A stretch of DNA of 64,000 nt from Metellina segmentata (GCA_947359465.1 OX375875.1:11377038-11441037); one strand, 5' to 3'; counted from the first letter of the stretch, positions 9,337 through 20,802 are shown. Program-made: numbers and translations. The notes: generated by a model not told the origin, from the letters alone.

Positions 9337-9418
9337 GACGAGGTGGCCGAGTGGTTAAGGCGGTGGACTGCTAATCCATTGGGCTCTGCCCGCGTGGGTT
9401 CGAATCCCATCCTCGTCG
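9337..9418 (+). tRNA. tRNA-Ser(GCT), G27 group
   Basis: Only A27G. Confidence 0.92.

Positions 9419-9596
9419 AATTTTTTTGTTTGCGTAATATTTTTTATTACTGTTTATAAGCATTTTTTATTAAAATCGACATCCTACGTATCTAGATTAG
9501 GCTGTGCGTGTAATGTTTCTTAACTGCTGTTTGAAATTGTTCAAGGTATATGCAATAAATATGAAGAAAAATGTTTTAGAAATTGTTCATTTCGAA

Positions 9597-9677
9597 GACG
9601 AGGTGGCAAGTGGTTAAGGCGATGGACTGCTAATCCATTGGGCTCTGCCCGCGTGGGTTCGAATCCCATCCACGTCG
9597..9677 (+). tRNA. tRNA-Ser-like (GCT), delC group
   Basis: C loss, G13A, T77A; paralogue of 5895. Confidence 0.62.

Positions 9678-9856
9678 ACTTTTTTTGTTTGCGTAATATT
9701 TTTTATTACTGTTTATAAGAATTTTTTATTAAAACACGACATCCTACGTATCTAGAGCAAGCTGTGCGTGTAATGTTTCTTAACTGCTGTTTGAAATTGT
9801 TCAAGGTATATGCAATAAATATGAAGAAATTTTTTTTAGAAATTGTTCATTTCGAA

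Positions 9857-9938
9857 GACGAGGTGGCCGAGTGGTTAAGGCGATGGACTGCTAATCCATT
9901 GGGCTCTGACCGCGTGGGTTCGAATCCCATCCTCGTCG
9857..9938 (+). tRNA. tRNA-Ser(GCT), V group
   Basis: Only C53A. Confidence 0.85.

Positions 9939-10116
9939 ACTTTTTTTGTTTGCGTAATATTTTTTATTACTGTTTATAAGCATTTTTTATTAAAACACGA
10001 CATTCTACTTATCTAGAGCAAGCTGTGGGTGTAATGTTTCTTAAGTGCTGTTTGAAATTGTTCAAGTTATATGCAATAAATATGAAATTTTTTTTTTAGC
10101 AATTAGTCGTTTCGAA

Positions 10117-10198
10117 GATGAGGTGGCCGAGTGGTTAAGGCGATGGACTGATAATCCATTGGGCTCTGCCCGCATGGGTTTGAATCCCATCCTCGACG
10117..10198 (+). tRNA. tRNA-Ser body, anticodon GAT, J group
   Basis: C3T, C35A, G58A, C65T, T80A. Confidence 0.75.

Positions 10199-10377
10199 AG
10201 TTTTTTTATTTGCGTAATATTTTTTATAACTGTTTACATGCATTTTTTATTAAAACACGACATCCTAAGTATCTAGAGCAATCTGTGCGTGTAATGTTTC
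10301 TTAACTGCTGTTTGAAATTGTTCAAGGTATATGCAATAAATATGAAGAAAATTTTTTAAGAAAATAGTCATTTTGAA

Positions 10378-10459
10378 GATGAGGTGGCCGAGTGGTTAAG
10401 GCGATGGACTGCTAATCCATTGGTCTCTGCCCTCGTGGGTTCGAATCCCATCATCGTCG
10378..10459 (+). tRNA. tRNA-Ser(GCT), K group
   Basis: C3T, G47T, G56T, C76A. Confidence 0.72.

Positions 10460-10634
10460 ATTTTTTTTTATTTGCGTAATATTTTTTATTACTGTTTATA
10501 TGCATTTTTTATTAAAACATCCTACGTATCTATAGCAAGCTGTGCATGTAATGTTTCTTAACTGCTGTTTGAAGTTGTTCAAGGTAAATGCAATAAATAT
10601 CAAGTAAATTTTTTTAGAAATTACTCATTTCGAA

Positions 10635-10716
10635 GACGAGGTGGCCGAGTGGTTAAGGCGATGGACAGCTAATCCATTGGGCTGTGCCCGCGTGGGTTCG
10701 AATCACATCCTCGTCG
10635..10716 (+). tRNA. tRNA-Ser-like (GCT), M group, A33
   Basis: T33A, C50G, C71A (mispair with G61). 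Confidence 0.65.

Positions 10717-10895
10717 AGTTTTTTTATTTGCGTAATATTTTTTATAACTGTTTACATGCATTTTTTATTAAAACAAAACATCCTACGTATCTAGAGCAAG
10801 CTGTGCATGTAATGATTCTTAACTGCTGTTTGAAGTTGTTCAAGGTAAATGCAATAAATATGAAGTACATTTTTTTAGAAATTAGTCATTTCGAA

Positions 10896-10978
10896 GACGA
10901 GGTGGCCGAGCTGTTAAGTCGATGGATTGCTAATCCATTGGGATCTACCTGCGTGGGTTCGAAATCCCATCCTCGTAG
10896..10978 (+). tRNA. tRNA-Ser-like (GCT), X group
   Basis: X changes plus G17T, G24T, C32T and C55T. Confidence 0.55.

Positions 10979-11152
10979 CGTTTTTTTATTTGCGTAATAT
11001 TTTTTATTACTGTTTATATGCATTTTTTATTAAAACATCCTACGTATCTAGAGCAAGCTGTGCATTTTATGATTCTTAACTGCTGTTTGAAGTTGTTCAA
11101 GGTAAATACAATAAATATGAAGAAAATTTTTTTAGAAATTTTTCATTTCGGA

Positions 11153-11234
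11153 GACGAGGTGGCCGAGTGGTTAAGGCGGTGGACTGCTAATCCATTGGGC
11201 TCTGCCCGCGTGGGTTCGAATCCCATCCTCGTCG
11153..11234 (+). tRNA. tRNA-Ser(GCT), G27 group
   Basis: Only A27G. Confidence 0.92.

Positions 11235-11412
11235 AATTTTTTTGTTTGCGTAATATTTTTTATTACTGTTTATAAGCATTTTTTATTAAAATCGACGTCC
11301 TACGTATCTAGATTAGGCTGTGCGTGTAATGTTTCTTAACTGCTGTTTGAAATTGTTCAAGGTATATGCAATAAATATGAAGAAAATTTTTTTAGGAATT
11401 AGTCATTTTGAA

Positions 11413-11494
11413 GATGAGGTGGCCGAGTGGTTAAGGCGATGGACTGCTAATCCTTTGGGCTCTGCCCGCGTGGGTTCGAATCCCATCCTCGTCG
11413..11494 (+). tRNA. tRNA-Ser(GCT), P group
   Basis: C3T, A42T; paralogue of 198. Confidence 0.82.

Positions 11495-11669
11495 AGTTTT
11501 TTTATTTGCGTAATATTTTTTATTACTGTTTATATGCATTTTTTATTAAAACATCCTACGTATCTAGAGGAAGCTGTGCATTTTATGATTCTTAACTGCT
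11601 GTTTGAAGTTGTTCAAGGTAAATACAATAAATATGAAGAAATTTTTTTTTAGAAATTATTCATTTCGAA

Positions 11670-11751
11670 GACGAGGTGGCCGAGTGGTTAAGGCGGTGCA
11701 CTGCTAATCCATTGGGCTCTGCCCGCGTGGGTTCGAATCCCATCCTCGTCG
11670..11751 (+). tRNA. tRNA-Ser(GCT), G27 group
   Basis: A27G plus private G30C (C30xC40 mispair). Confidence 0.8.

Positions 11752-11930
11752 AATTTTTTTGTTTGCGTAATATTTTTTTATTACTGTTTATAAGCATTTT
11801 TTATTAAAATCGACATCCTACGTATCTAGATTAGGCTGTGCGTGTAATGTTTCTTAACTGCTGTTTGAAATTGTTCAAGGTATATGCAATAAATATGAAG
11901 AAAAATTTTTTAGAAATAATTCATTTCGAA

Positions 11931-12012
11931 GACGAGGTGACCGAGTGGTTAAGGCGATGGACTGCTAATCCATTGGGCTCTGCCCGCGTGGGTTCGAATC
12001 CCACCCTCGTCG
11931..12012 (+). tRNA. tRNA-Ser(GCT), A10 group
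   Basis: G10A, T74C; shares both with 716. Confidence 0.8.

Positions 12013-12191
12013 AGTTTTTTTGTTTGCGTAATATTTTTTATTACTGTTTATAAGCATTTTTTATTAAAACACGACATCCTACGTATCTAGAGCAAGCTGT
12101 GCGTGTAATGTTTCTTAACTGCTGTTTGAAATTGTTCAAGGTATATGCAATATATATGAAGAAATTTTTTTTAGAAATTGTTCATTTCGAA

Positions 12192-12272
12192 GACGAGGTG
12201 GCGAGTGGTTAAGGCGATGGACTGCTAATCCATTGGGCTCTGCCCGCGTGGGTTCGAATCCCATCCACGTCG
12192..12272 (+). tRNA. tRNA-Ser-like (GCT), delC group
   Basis: C loss (CGAG version) and T77A. Confidence 0.65.

Positions 12273-12452
12273 ACTTTTTTTGTTTGGGTAATATTTTTTA
12301 TTACTGTTTATAAAAAAATTTTTTATTAAAACACGACATCCTACGTATCTAGAGCAAGCTGTGCGTGTAATGTTTCTTTACTGCTGTTTGAAATTGTTCA
12401 AGGTATATGCAATAAATATGAAATTTTTTTTTTAGAAATTAGTCGTTTCGAA

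Positions 12453-12534
12453 GATGAGGTGGCCGAGTGGTTAAGGCGATGGACTGATAATCCATTGGGC
12501 TCCGCCCGCATGGGTTTGAATGCCATCCTCGTCG
12453..12534 (+). tRNA. tRNA-Ser body, anticodon GAT, I group
   Basis: Standard I-group changes. Confidence 0.75.

Positions 12535-12713
12535 AGTTTTTTTATTTGCGTAATATTTTTTACAACTGTTTATATGCATTTTTTATTAAAACAAAACATC
12601 CTACGTATCTAGAGCAAGCTGTGCATATAATGATTCTTAACTGCTGTTTGAAGTTGTTCAAGGTAAATGCAATAAATATGAAGTACATTTTTTTAGAAAT
12701 TAGTCATTTCGAA

Positions 12714-12795
12714 GACGAGGTGGCCGAGTGGTTAAGGCGATGGACTGATAATCCATTGGTCTCTGCCCGCGTGGTTTCGAATCCCATCATCGTCG
12714..12795 (+). tRNA. tRNA-Ser body, anticodon GAT, mosaic
   Basis: C35A, G47T, G62T (T-stem mispair) and C76A on a normal GACGAGG acceptor. 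The upstream flank is the X-unit type and the body is K/L-like, so it is a mosaic unit. B box is altered by G62T. Confidence 0.65.

Positions 12796-12969
12796 ATTTT
12801 TTTTATTTGCGTAATATTTTTTATTACTGTTTATATGCATTTTTTATTAAAACATCCTACGTATCTAGAGCAAGCTGTGCATGTAATGATTCTTAACTGC
12901 TGTTTGAAGTTGTTCAAGGTAAATGCAATAAATATCAAATAAATTTTTTTAGAAATTACTTATTTCGAA

Positions 12970-13051
12970 GACGAGGTGGCCGAGTGGTTAAGGCGATGGA
13001 CTGCTAATCCATTGGGCTCTGACCGCGTGGGTTCGAATACCATCCTCGTCG
12970..13051 (+). tRNA. tRNA-Ser(GCT), V group
   Basis: C53A and private C70A (mispair with G62). Confidence 0.75.

Positions 13052-13229
13052 ACTTTTTTTGTTTGCGTAATATTTTTTATTACTGTTTATAAGCATTTTT
13101 TATTAAAACACGACATCCTACGTATCTAGAGCAAGCTGTGAGTGTAATGTTTCTTAAGTGCTGTTTGAAATTGTTCAAGTTATATGCAATAAATATGAAA
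13201 TTTTTTTTTTAGAAATTAGTCGTTTCGAA

Positions 13230-13311
13230 GATGAGGTGGCCGAGTGGTTAAGGCGATGGACTGATAATCCATTGGGCTCTGCCCGCATGGGTTTGAATCC
13301 CATCCTCGACG
13230..13311 (+). tRNA. tRNA-Ser body, anticodon GAT, J group
   Basis: Standard J-group changes; paralogue of 2013. Confidence 0.75.

Positions 13312-13485
13312 AGTTTTTTTATTTGCGTAATATTTTTTATAACTGTTTACATGCATTTTTTATTAAAACATCCTACGTATCTAGAGCAAGCTGTGCATGT
13401 AATGATTCTTAACTGCTGTTTGAAGTTGTTCAAGGTAAATGCAATAAATATGAAGAAAATTTTTTAAGAAAATAGTCGTTTTGAA

Positions 13486-13567
13486 GATGAGGTGGCCGAG
13501 TGGTTAAGGCGATGGACTGCTAATCCATTGGTCTCTGCCCGCGTGGGTTCGAATCCCATCAGCGTCG
13486..13567 (+). tRNA. tRNA-Ser(GCT), K group
   Basis: C3T, G47T, C76A, T77G; two acceptor mispairs. 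Confidence 0.68.

Positions 13568-13741
13568 ATTTCTTTTATTTGCGTAATATTTTTTATTACT
13601 GTTTATATGCATTTTTTATTAAAACATCCTACGTATCTAGAGCAAGCTGTGCATGTAATGATTCTTAACTGCTGTTTGAAGTTGTTCAAGGTAAATGCAA
13701 TAAATACCAAGTAAATTTTTTTAGAAATTACTGATTTCGAA

Positions 13742-13823
13742 GACGAGGTGGCCGAGTGGTTAAGGCGATGGACAGCTAATCCATTGGGCTGTGAACGCGA
13801 GGGTTCGAATCACATCCTCGTCG
13742..13823 (+). tRNA. tRNA-Ser-like (GCT), M group, A33
   Basis: T33A, C50G, C53A, C54A, T59A, C71A; variable arm and T-stem degraded. Confidence 0.55.

Positions 13824-14002
13824 AGTTTTTTTATTTGCGTAATATTTTTTATAACTGTTTACATGCATTTTTTATTAAAACAAAACATCCTACGTATCTA
13901 GAGCAAGCTGTGCATGTAATGATTCTTAACTGCTGTTTGAAGTTGTTCAAGGTAAATGCAATAAATATGAAGTACATTTTTTTAGAAATTAGTCATTTCG
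14001 AA

Positions 14003-14085
14003 GACGAGGTGGCCGAGCTGTTAAGTCGATGGACTGCTAATCCATTGGGATCTACCCGCGTGGGTTCGAAATCCCATCCTCGTAG
14003..14085 (+). tRNA. tRNA-Ser-like (GCT), X group
   Basis: X changes plus G17T and G24T. Confidence 0.55.

Positions 14086-14263
14086 CGTTTTTTTATTTGC
14101 GTAATATTTTTTTTACTGCTTATATGCATTTTTTATTATAACACGACATCCTACGTATCTAGAGCAAGCTGTGCATGTAATGTTTCATTACAACTGTTTG
14201 AAATTGTTCAAGGTAATTGCAATAAATATGAAGAAATTTTTTTTAGAAATTATTCATTTCGAA

Positions 14264-14345
14264 GACGAGGTGGCCGAGTGGTTAAGGCGATGGACTGCTA
14301 ATCCATTGGGCTCTGCCCGCGTGGGTTCGAATCCCATCCTCGTCG
14264..14345 (+). tRNA. tRNA-Ser(GCT), exact consensus
   Basis: No difference from the 3052 copy. Confidence 0.96.

Positions 14346-14523
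14346 AATTTTTTTGTTTGCGTAATATTTTTTATTACTGTTTATAAGCATTTTTTATTAA
14401 AATCGACATCCTACGTATCTAGATTAGGCTGTGCGTGTAATGTTTCTTAACTGCTGTTTGAAATTGTTCAAGTTATATGCAATAAATATGAAGAAAATTT
14501 TTTTAGGAATTAGTCATTTTGAA

Positions 14524-14605
14524 GATGAGGTGGCCGAGTTGTTAAGGCGATGGACTGCTAATCCATTGGGCTCTGCCGTCGTGAGTTCGAATCCCATCCT
14601 CGTCG
14524..14605 (+). tRNA. tRNA-Ser(GCT), GT group with T17
   Basis: C3T, G17T, C55G, G56T and private G61A in the B box. Confidence 0.68.

Positions 14606-14781
14606 AGGTTTTTTTTTTTTGCGTAATATTTTTTATTACTGTTTATATGAATTTTTTATTAAAACATCCTACTTATCTAGAGCAAGCTGTGCATTTTATG
14701 ATTCTTAACTGCTGTTTGAAGTTGTTCAAGGTAAATACAATAAATATGAAATTTTTTTTTTTAGAAATTATTCATTTCGGA

Positions 14782-14863
14782 GACGAGGTGGCCGAGTGGT
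14801 TAAGGCGGTGGACTGCTAATCCATTGGGCTCTGCTCGCGTGGGTTCGAATCCCATCCTCGTCG
14782..14863 (+). tRNA. tRNA-Ser(GCT), G27 group
   Basis: A27G, C54T. Confidence 0.9.

Positions 14864-15041
14864 AATTTTTTTGTTTGCGTAATATTTTTTATTACTGTTT
14901 ATAAGCATTTTTTATTAAAATCGACATCCTACGTATCTAGATTAGGCTGTGCGTGTAATGTTTCTTAACTGCTGTTTGAAATTGTTCAAGGTATATGCAA
15001 TAAATATGAAGAAAATTTTTTTAGGAATTAGTCATTTAGAA

Positions 15042-15123
15042 GATGAGGTGGCCGAGTGGTTAAGGCGATGGACTGCTAATCATTTGGGCTCTGCCCGCGT
15101 GGGTTCGAATCCCATCCTCGTCG
15042..15123 (+). tRNA. tRNA-Ser(GCT), Z group
   Basis: C3T, C41A, A42T. Confidence 0.72.

Positions 15124-15297
15124 AGTTTTTTTATTTGCGTAATATTTTTTATTACTGTTTATATGCATTTTTTATTAAAACATCCTACGTATCTAGAGGA
15201 AGCTGTGCATTTTATGATTCTTAACTGCTGTTTGAAGTTGTTCAAGGTAAATACAATAAATATGAAGAAATTTTTTTTAGAAATTATTCATTTCGAA

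Positions 15298-15379
15298 GAC
15301 GAGGTGGCCGAGTGGTTAAGGCGGTGGACTGCTAATCCATTGGGCTCTGCCCGCGTGGGTTCGAATCCCATCCTCGTCG
15298..15379 (+). tRNA. tRNA-Ser(GCT), G27 group
   Basis: Only A27G. Confidence 0.92.

Positions 15380-15557
15380 AATTTTTTTGTTTGCGTAATA
15401 TTTTTTATTACTGTTTATAAGCATTTTTTATTAAAATCGACATCCTACGTATCTAGATTAGGCTGTGCGTGTAATGTTTCTTAACTGCTGTTTGAAATTG
15501 TTCAAGGTATATGCAATAAATATGAAGAAAAATGTTTTAGAAATTGTTCATTTCGAA

Positions 15558-15638
15558 GACGAGGTGGCAAGTGGTTAAGGCGATGGACTGCTAATCCATT
15601 GGGCTCTGCCCGCGTGGGTTCGAATCCCATCCACGTCG
15558..15638 (+). tRNA. tRNA-Ser-like (GCT), delC group
   Basis: C loss, G13A, T77A. Confidence 0.62.

Positions 15639-15816
15639 ACTTTTTTTGTTTGCGTAATATTTTTTATTACTGTTTATAAGAATTTTTTATTAAAACACGA
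15701 CATCCTACGTATCTAGAGCAAGCTGTGCGTGTAATGTTTCTTTACTGCTGTTTGAAATTGTTCAAGGTATATGCAATAAATATGAAATTTTTTTTTTAGA
15801 AATTAGTCGTTTCGAA

Positions 15817-15898
15817 GATGAGGTGGCCGAGTGGTTAAGGCGATGGACTGATAATCCATTGGGCTCCGCCCGCATGGGTTTGAATGCCATCCTCGTCG
15817..15898 (+). tRNA. tRNA-Ser body, anticodon GAT, I group
   Basis: Standard I-group changes; first unit of a 3.87-kb repeated block. Confidence 0.75.

Positions 15899-16077
15899 AG
15901 TTTTTTTATTTGCGTAATATTTTTTACAACTGCTTATATGCATTTTTTATTAAAACAAAACATCCTACGTATCTAGAGCAAGCTGTGCATATAATGATTC
16001 TTAACTGCTGTTTGAAGTTGTTCAAGGTAAATGCAATAAATATGAAGTACATTTTTTTAGAAAATAGACATTTCGAA

Positions 16078-16159
16078 GACGAGGTGGCCGAGCGGTTAAG
16101 GCGATGGACTGCTAATCCATTGGGCTCTGCCGTCGTGGGTTCGAATCCCATCCTCGTCG
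16078..16159 (+). tRNA. tRNA-Ser(GCT), GT group
   Basis: T16C, C55G, G56T. Confidence 0.78.

Positions 16160-16333
16160 AGGTTTTTTTTTTGCGTAATATTTTTTATTACTGTTTATAT
16201 GCATTTTTTATTAAAACATCCTACGTATCTAGAGCAAGCTGTGCATTTTATGATTCTTAACTGCTGTTTGAAGTTGTTCAAGGTAAATACAATAAATATG
16301 AAGAAAATTTTTTTAGAAATTATTCATTTCGGA

Positions 16334-16415
16334 GACGAGGTGGCCGAGTGGTTAAGGCGGTGGACTGCTAATCCATTGGGCTCTGCCGTCGTGGGTTCGA
16401 ATCCCATCCTCGTCG
16334..16415 (+). tRNA. tRNA-Ser(GCT), G27/GT mosaic
   Basis: A27G from the G27 group with C55G, G56T from the GT group, and a GT-type downstream flank. Confidence 0.8.

Positions 16416-16587
16416 AGGTTTTTTTTTGCGTAATATTTTTTATTACTGTTTATATGCATTTTTTATTAAAACATCCTACTTATCTAGAGCAAGCTGTGCA
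16501 TTTTATGATTCTTAACTGCTGTTTGAAGTTGTTCAAGGTAAATACAATAAATATGAAAATTTTTTTTTAGAAATTATTCATTTCGGA

Positions 16588-16669
16588 GACGAGGTGGCCG
16601 AGTGGTTAAGGCGGTGGACTGCTAATCCATTGGGCTCTGCTCGCGTGGGTTCGAATCCCATCCTCGTCG
16588..16669 (+). tRNA. tRNA-Ser(GCT), G27 group
   Basis: A27G, C54T. Confidence 0.9.

Positions 16670-16847
16670 AATTTTTTTGTTTGCGTAATATTTTTTATTA
16701 CTGTTTATAAGCATTTTTTATTAAAATCGACATCCTACGTATCTAGATTAGGCTGTGCGTGTAATGTTTCTTAACTGCTGTTTGAAATTGTTCAAGGTAT
16801 ATGCAATAAATATGAAGAAAATTTTTTTAGGAATTAGTCATTTAGAA

Positions 16848-16929
16848 GATGAGGTGGCCGAGTGGTTAAGGCGATGGACTGCTAATCATTTGGGCTCTGC
16901 CCGCGTGGGTTCGAATCCCATCCTCGTCG
16848..16929 (+). tRNA. tRNA-Ser(GCT), Z group
   Basis: C3T, C41A, A42T. 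Confidence 0.72.

Positions 16930-17103
16930 AGTTTTTTTATTTGCGTAATATTTTTTATTACTGTTTATATGCATTTTTTATTAAAACATCCTACGTATCT
17001 AGAGGAAGCTGTGCATTTTATGATTCTTAACTGCTGTTTGAAGTTGTTCAAGGTAAATACAATAAATATGAAGAAATTGTTTTTAGAAATTATTCATTTC
17101 GAA

Positions 17104-17185
17104 GACGAGGTGGCCGAGTGGTTAAGGCGGTGGACTGCTAATCCATTGGGCTCTGCCCGCGTGGGTTCGAATCCCATCCTCGTCG
17104..17185 (+). tRNA. tRNA-Ser(GCT), G27 group
   Basis: Only A27G; the upstream T-tract is interrupted by G, as in 20977. Confidence 0.91.

Positions 17186-17363
17186 AATTTTTTTGTTTGC
17201 GTAATATTTTTTATTACTGTTTATAAGCATTTTTTATTAAAATCGACATCCTACGTATCTAGATTAGGCTGTGCGTGTAATGTTTCTTAACTGCTGTTTG
17301 AAATTGTTCAAGGTATATGCAATAAATATGAAGAAAAATGTTTTAGAAATTGGTCATTTCGAA

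Positions 17364-17444
17364 GACGAGGTGGCAAGTGGTTAAGGCGATGGACTGCTAA
17401 TCCATTGGGCTCTGCCCGCGTGGGTTCGAATTCCATCCACGTCG
17364..17444 (+). tRNA. tRNA-Ser-like (GCT), delC group
   Basis: C loss, G13A, T77A and private C70T. Confidence 0.6.

Positions 17445-17622
17445 ACTTTTTTTGTTTGCGTAATATTTTTTATTACTGTTTATAAGAATTTTTTATTAAA
17501 ACACGACATCCTACGTATCTAGAGCAAGCTGTGCGTGTAATGTTTCTTTACTGCTGTTTGAAATTGTTCAAGGTATATGCAATAAATATGAAATTTTTTT
17601 TTTAGAAATTAGTCGTTTCGAA

Positions 17623-17704
17623 GATGAGGTGGCCGAGTGGTTAAGGCGATGGACTGATAATCCATTGGGCTCCGCCCGCATGGGTTTGAATGCCATCCTC
17701 GTCG
17623..17704 (+). tRNA. tRNA-Ser body, anticodon GAT, I group
   Basis: Standard I-group changes. Confidence 0.75.

Positions 17705-17883
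17705 AGTTTTTTTATTTGCGTAATATTTTTTACAACTGCTTATATGCATTTTTTATTAAAACAAAACATCCTACGTATCTAGAGCAAGCTGTGCATATAA
17801 TGATTCTTAACTGCTGTTTGAAGTTGTTCAAGGTAAATGCAATAAATATGAAGTACATTTTTTTAGAAAATAGACATTTCGAA

Positions 17884-17965
17884 GACGAGGTGGCCGAGCG
17901 GTTTAGGCGATGGACTGCTAATCCATTGGGCTCTGCCGTCGTGGGTTCAAATCCCATTCTCGTCG
17884..17965 (+). tRNA. tRNA-Ser(GCT), GT group, decayed
   Basis: T16C, A21T, C55G, G56T, G66A (B box) and C75T; same set as 21757. Confidence 0.65.

Positions 17966-18139
17966 AGGTTTTTTTTTTGCGTAATATTTTTTATTACTGT
18001 TTATATGCATTTTTTATTAAAACATCCTACGTATCTAGAGCAAGCTGTGCATTTTATGATTCTTAACTGCTGTTTGAAGTTGTTCAAGGTAAATACAATA
18101 AATATGAAGAAAATTTTTTTAGAAATTATTCATTTCGGA

Positions 18140-18221
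18140 GACGAGGTGGCCGAGTGGTTAAGGCGGTGGACTGCTAATCCATTGGGCTCTGCCCGCGTGG
18201 GTTCGAATCCCATCCTCGTCG
18140..18221 (+). tRNA. tRNA-Ser(GCT), G27 group
   Basis: Only A27G. Confidence 0.92.

Positions 18222-18399
18222 AATTTTTTTGTTTGCGTAATATATTTTATTACTGTTTATAAGCATTTTTTATTAAAATCGACATCCTACGTATCTAGAT
18301 TAGGCTGTGCGTGTAATGTTTCTTAACTGCTGTTTGAAATTGTTCAAGGTATATGCAATAAATATGAAGAAAATTTTTTTAGGAATTAGTCATTTTGAA

Positions 18400-18481
18400 G
18401 ATGAGGTGGCCGAGTGGTTAAGGCGATGGACTGCTAATCCTTTGGGCTCTGCCCGCGTGGGTTCGAATCCCATCCTCGTCG
18400..18481 (+). tRNA. tRNA-Ser(GCT), P group
   Basis: C3T, A42T. Confidence 0.82.

Positions 18482-18654
18482 AGTTTTTTTATTTGCGTAA
18501 TATTTTTTATTACTGTTTATATGCATTTTTTAATAAAACATCCTACGTATCTAGAATAACCTGTGCATTTTATGATTCTTAACTGCTGTTTGAAGTTGTT
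18601 CAAGTTAAATACAATAAATATGAAGAAATAGTTTTAGAAATTATTCATTTCGAA

Positions 18655-18736
18655 GACGAGGTGGCCGAGTGGTTAAGGCGGTGGACTGCTAATCCATTGG
18701 GCTCTGCCCGCGTGGGTTCGAATCCCATCCTCGTCG
18655..18736 (+). tRNA. tRNA-Ser(GCT), G27 group
   Basis: Only A27G; the upstream T-tract is broken by AG. Confidence 0.91.

Positions 18737-18914
18737 AATTTTTTTGTTTGCGTAATATTTTTTATTACTGTTTATAAGCATTTTTTATTAAAATCGACAT
18801 CCTACGTATCTAGATTAGGCTGTGCGTGTAATGTTTCTTAACTGCTGTTTGAAATTGTTCAAGGTATATGCAATAAATATGAAGAAAATTTTTTTAGGAA
18901 TTAGTCATTTAGAA

Positions 18915-18996
18915 GATGAGGTGGCCGAGTGGTTAAGGCGATGGACTGCTAATCATTTGGGCTCTGCCCGCGTGGGTTCGAATCCCATCCTCGTCG
18915..18996 (+). tRNA. tRNA-Ser(GCT), Z group
   Basis: C3T, C41A, A42T. 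Confidence 0.72.

Positions 18997-19170
18997 AGTT
19001 TTTTTATTTGCGTAATATTTTTTATTACTGTTTATATGCATTTTTTATTAAAACATCCTACGTATCTAGAGGAAGCTGTGCATTTTATGATTCTTAACTG
19101 CTGTTTGAAGTTGTTCAAGGTAAATACAATAAATATGAAGAAATTTTTTTTAGAAATTATTCATTTCGAA

Positions 19171-19252
19171 GACGAGGTGGCCGAGTGGTTAAGGCGGTGG
19201 ACTGCTAATCCATTGGGCTCTGCCCGCGTGGGTTCGAATCCCATCCTCGTCG
19171..19252 (+). tRNA. tRNA-Ser(GCT), G27 group
   Basis: Only A27G. Confidence 0.92.

Positions 19253-19430
19253 AATTTTTTTGTTTGCGTAATATTTTTTATTACTGTTTATAAGCATTTT
19301 TTATTAAAATCGACATCCTACGTATCTAGATTAGGCTGTGCGTGTAATGTTTCTTAACTGCTGTTTGAAATTGTTCAAGGTATATGCAATAAATATGAAG
19401 AAAAATGTTTTAGAAATTGTTCATTTCGAA

Positions 19431-19511
19431 GACGAGGTGGCAAGTGGTTAAGGCGATGGACTGCTAATCCATTGGGCTCTGCCCGCGTGGGTTCGAATCC
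19501 CATCCACGTCG
19431..19511 (+). tRNA. tRNA-Ser-like (GCT), delC group
   Basis: C loss, G13A, T77A. Confidence 0.62.

Positions 19512-19689
19512 ACTTTTTTTGTTTGCGTAATATTTTTTATTACTGTTTATAAGAATTTTTTATTAAAACACGACATCCTACGTATCTAGAGCAAGCTGTG
19601 CGTGTAATGTTTCTTTACTGCTGTTTGAAATTGTTCAAGGTATATGCAATAAATATGAAATTTTTTTTTTAGAAATTAGTCGTTTCGAA

Positions 19690-19771
19690 GATGAGGTGGC
19701 CGAGTGGTTAAGGCGATGGACTGATAATCCATTGGGCTCCGCCCGCATGGGTTTGAATGCCATCCTCGTCG
19690..19771 (+). tRNA. tRNA-Ser body, anticodon GAT, I group
   Basis: Standard I-group changes; paralogue of 15817. Confidence 0.75.

Positions 19772-19950
19772 AGTTTTTTTATTTGCGTAATATTTTTTAC
19801 AACTGCTTATATGCATTTTTTATTAAAACAAAACATCCTACGTATCTAGAGCAAGCTGTGCATATAATGATTCTTAACTGCTGTTTGAAGTTGTTCAAGG
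19901 TAAATGCAATAAATATGAAGTACATTTTTTTAGAAAATAGACATTTCGAA

Positions 19951-20032
19951 GACGAGGTGGCCGAGCGGTTAAGGCGATGGACTGCTAATCCATTGGGCTC
20001 TGCCGTCGTGGGTTCGAATCCCATCCTCGTCG
19951..20032 (+). tRNA. tRNA-Ser(GCT), GT group
   Basis: T16C, C55G, G56T. Confidence 0.78.

Positions 20033-20205
20033 AGGTTTTTTTTTGCGTAATATTTTTTATTACTGTTTATATGCATTTTTTATTAAAACATCCTACGTAT
20101 CTAGAGCAAGCTGTGCATTTTATGATTCTTAACTGCTGTTTGAAGTTGTTCAAGGTAAATACAATAAATATGAAGAAAATTTTTTTAGAAATTATTCATT
20201 TCGGA

Positions 20206-20287
20206 GACGAGGTGGCCGAGTGGTTAAGGCGGTGGACTGCTAATCCATTGGGCTCTGCCGTCGTGGGTTCGAATCCCATCCTCGTCG
20206..20287 (+). tRNA. tRNA-Ser(GCT), G27/GT mosaic
   Basis: A27G, C55G, G56T; paralogue of 16334. Confidence 0.8.

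Positions 20288-20460
20288 AGGTTTTTTTTTT
20301 GCGTAATATTTTTTATTACTGTTTATATGCATTTTTTATTAAAACATCCTACTTATCTAGAGCAAGCTGTGCATTTTATGATTCTTAACTGCTGTTTGAA
20401 GTTGTTCAAGGTAAATACAATAAATATGAAAATTTTTTTTTAGAAATTATTCATTTCGGA

Positions 20461-20542
20461 GACGAGGTGGCCGAGTGGTTAAGGCGGTGGACTGCTAATC
20501 CATTGGGCTCTGCTCGCGTGGGTTCGAATCCCATCCTCGTCG
20461..20542 (+). tRNA. tRNA-Ser(GCT), G27 group
   Basis: A27G, C54T. Confidence 0.9.

Positions 20543-20720
20543 AATTTTTTTGTTTGCGTAATATTTTTTATTACTGTTTATAAGCATTTTTTATTAAAAT
20601 CGACATCCTACGTATCTAGATTAGGCTGTGCGTGTAATGTTTCTTAACTGCTGTTTGAAATTGTTCAAGGTATATGCAATAAATATGAAGAAAATTTTTT
20701 TAGGAATTAGTCATTTAGAA

Positions 20721-20802
20721 GATGAGGTGGCCGAGTGGTTAAGGCGATGGACTGCTAATCATTTGGGCTCTGCCCGCGTGGGTTCGAATCCCATCCTCGT
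20801 CG
20721..20802 (+). tRNA. tRNA-Ser(GCT), Z group
   Basis: C3T, C41A, A42T. Confidence 0.72.

Larger units (their letters stand above)
8050..9677 (+). repeat. higher-order block 2 (copy B)
   Basis: Partner of 4348-5975. The spacer after its last unit has no Helitron. Confidence 0.9.
11413..14345 (+). repeat. higher-order block 1 (copy B)
   Basis: Partner of 198-3133. The rare T74C in the A10 unit is found only in these two blocks. Confidence 0.85.
15817..18736 (+). repeat. higher-order block 3 (copy A)
   Basis: Twelve units with a constant offset of 3873 bp to 19690-22610. Shared rare markers are the decayed GT gene (17884/21757), the TTTTTA-interrupting G before 17104/20977, and TATATTTTATT after 18140/22013. 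Confidence 0.92.

Noticed and set aside
19696..20388. 230-codon open frame
   Set aside because: Same artefact over three consecutive units; no start context, no homology expected and the frame breaks at unit-length changes.
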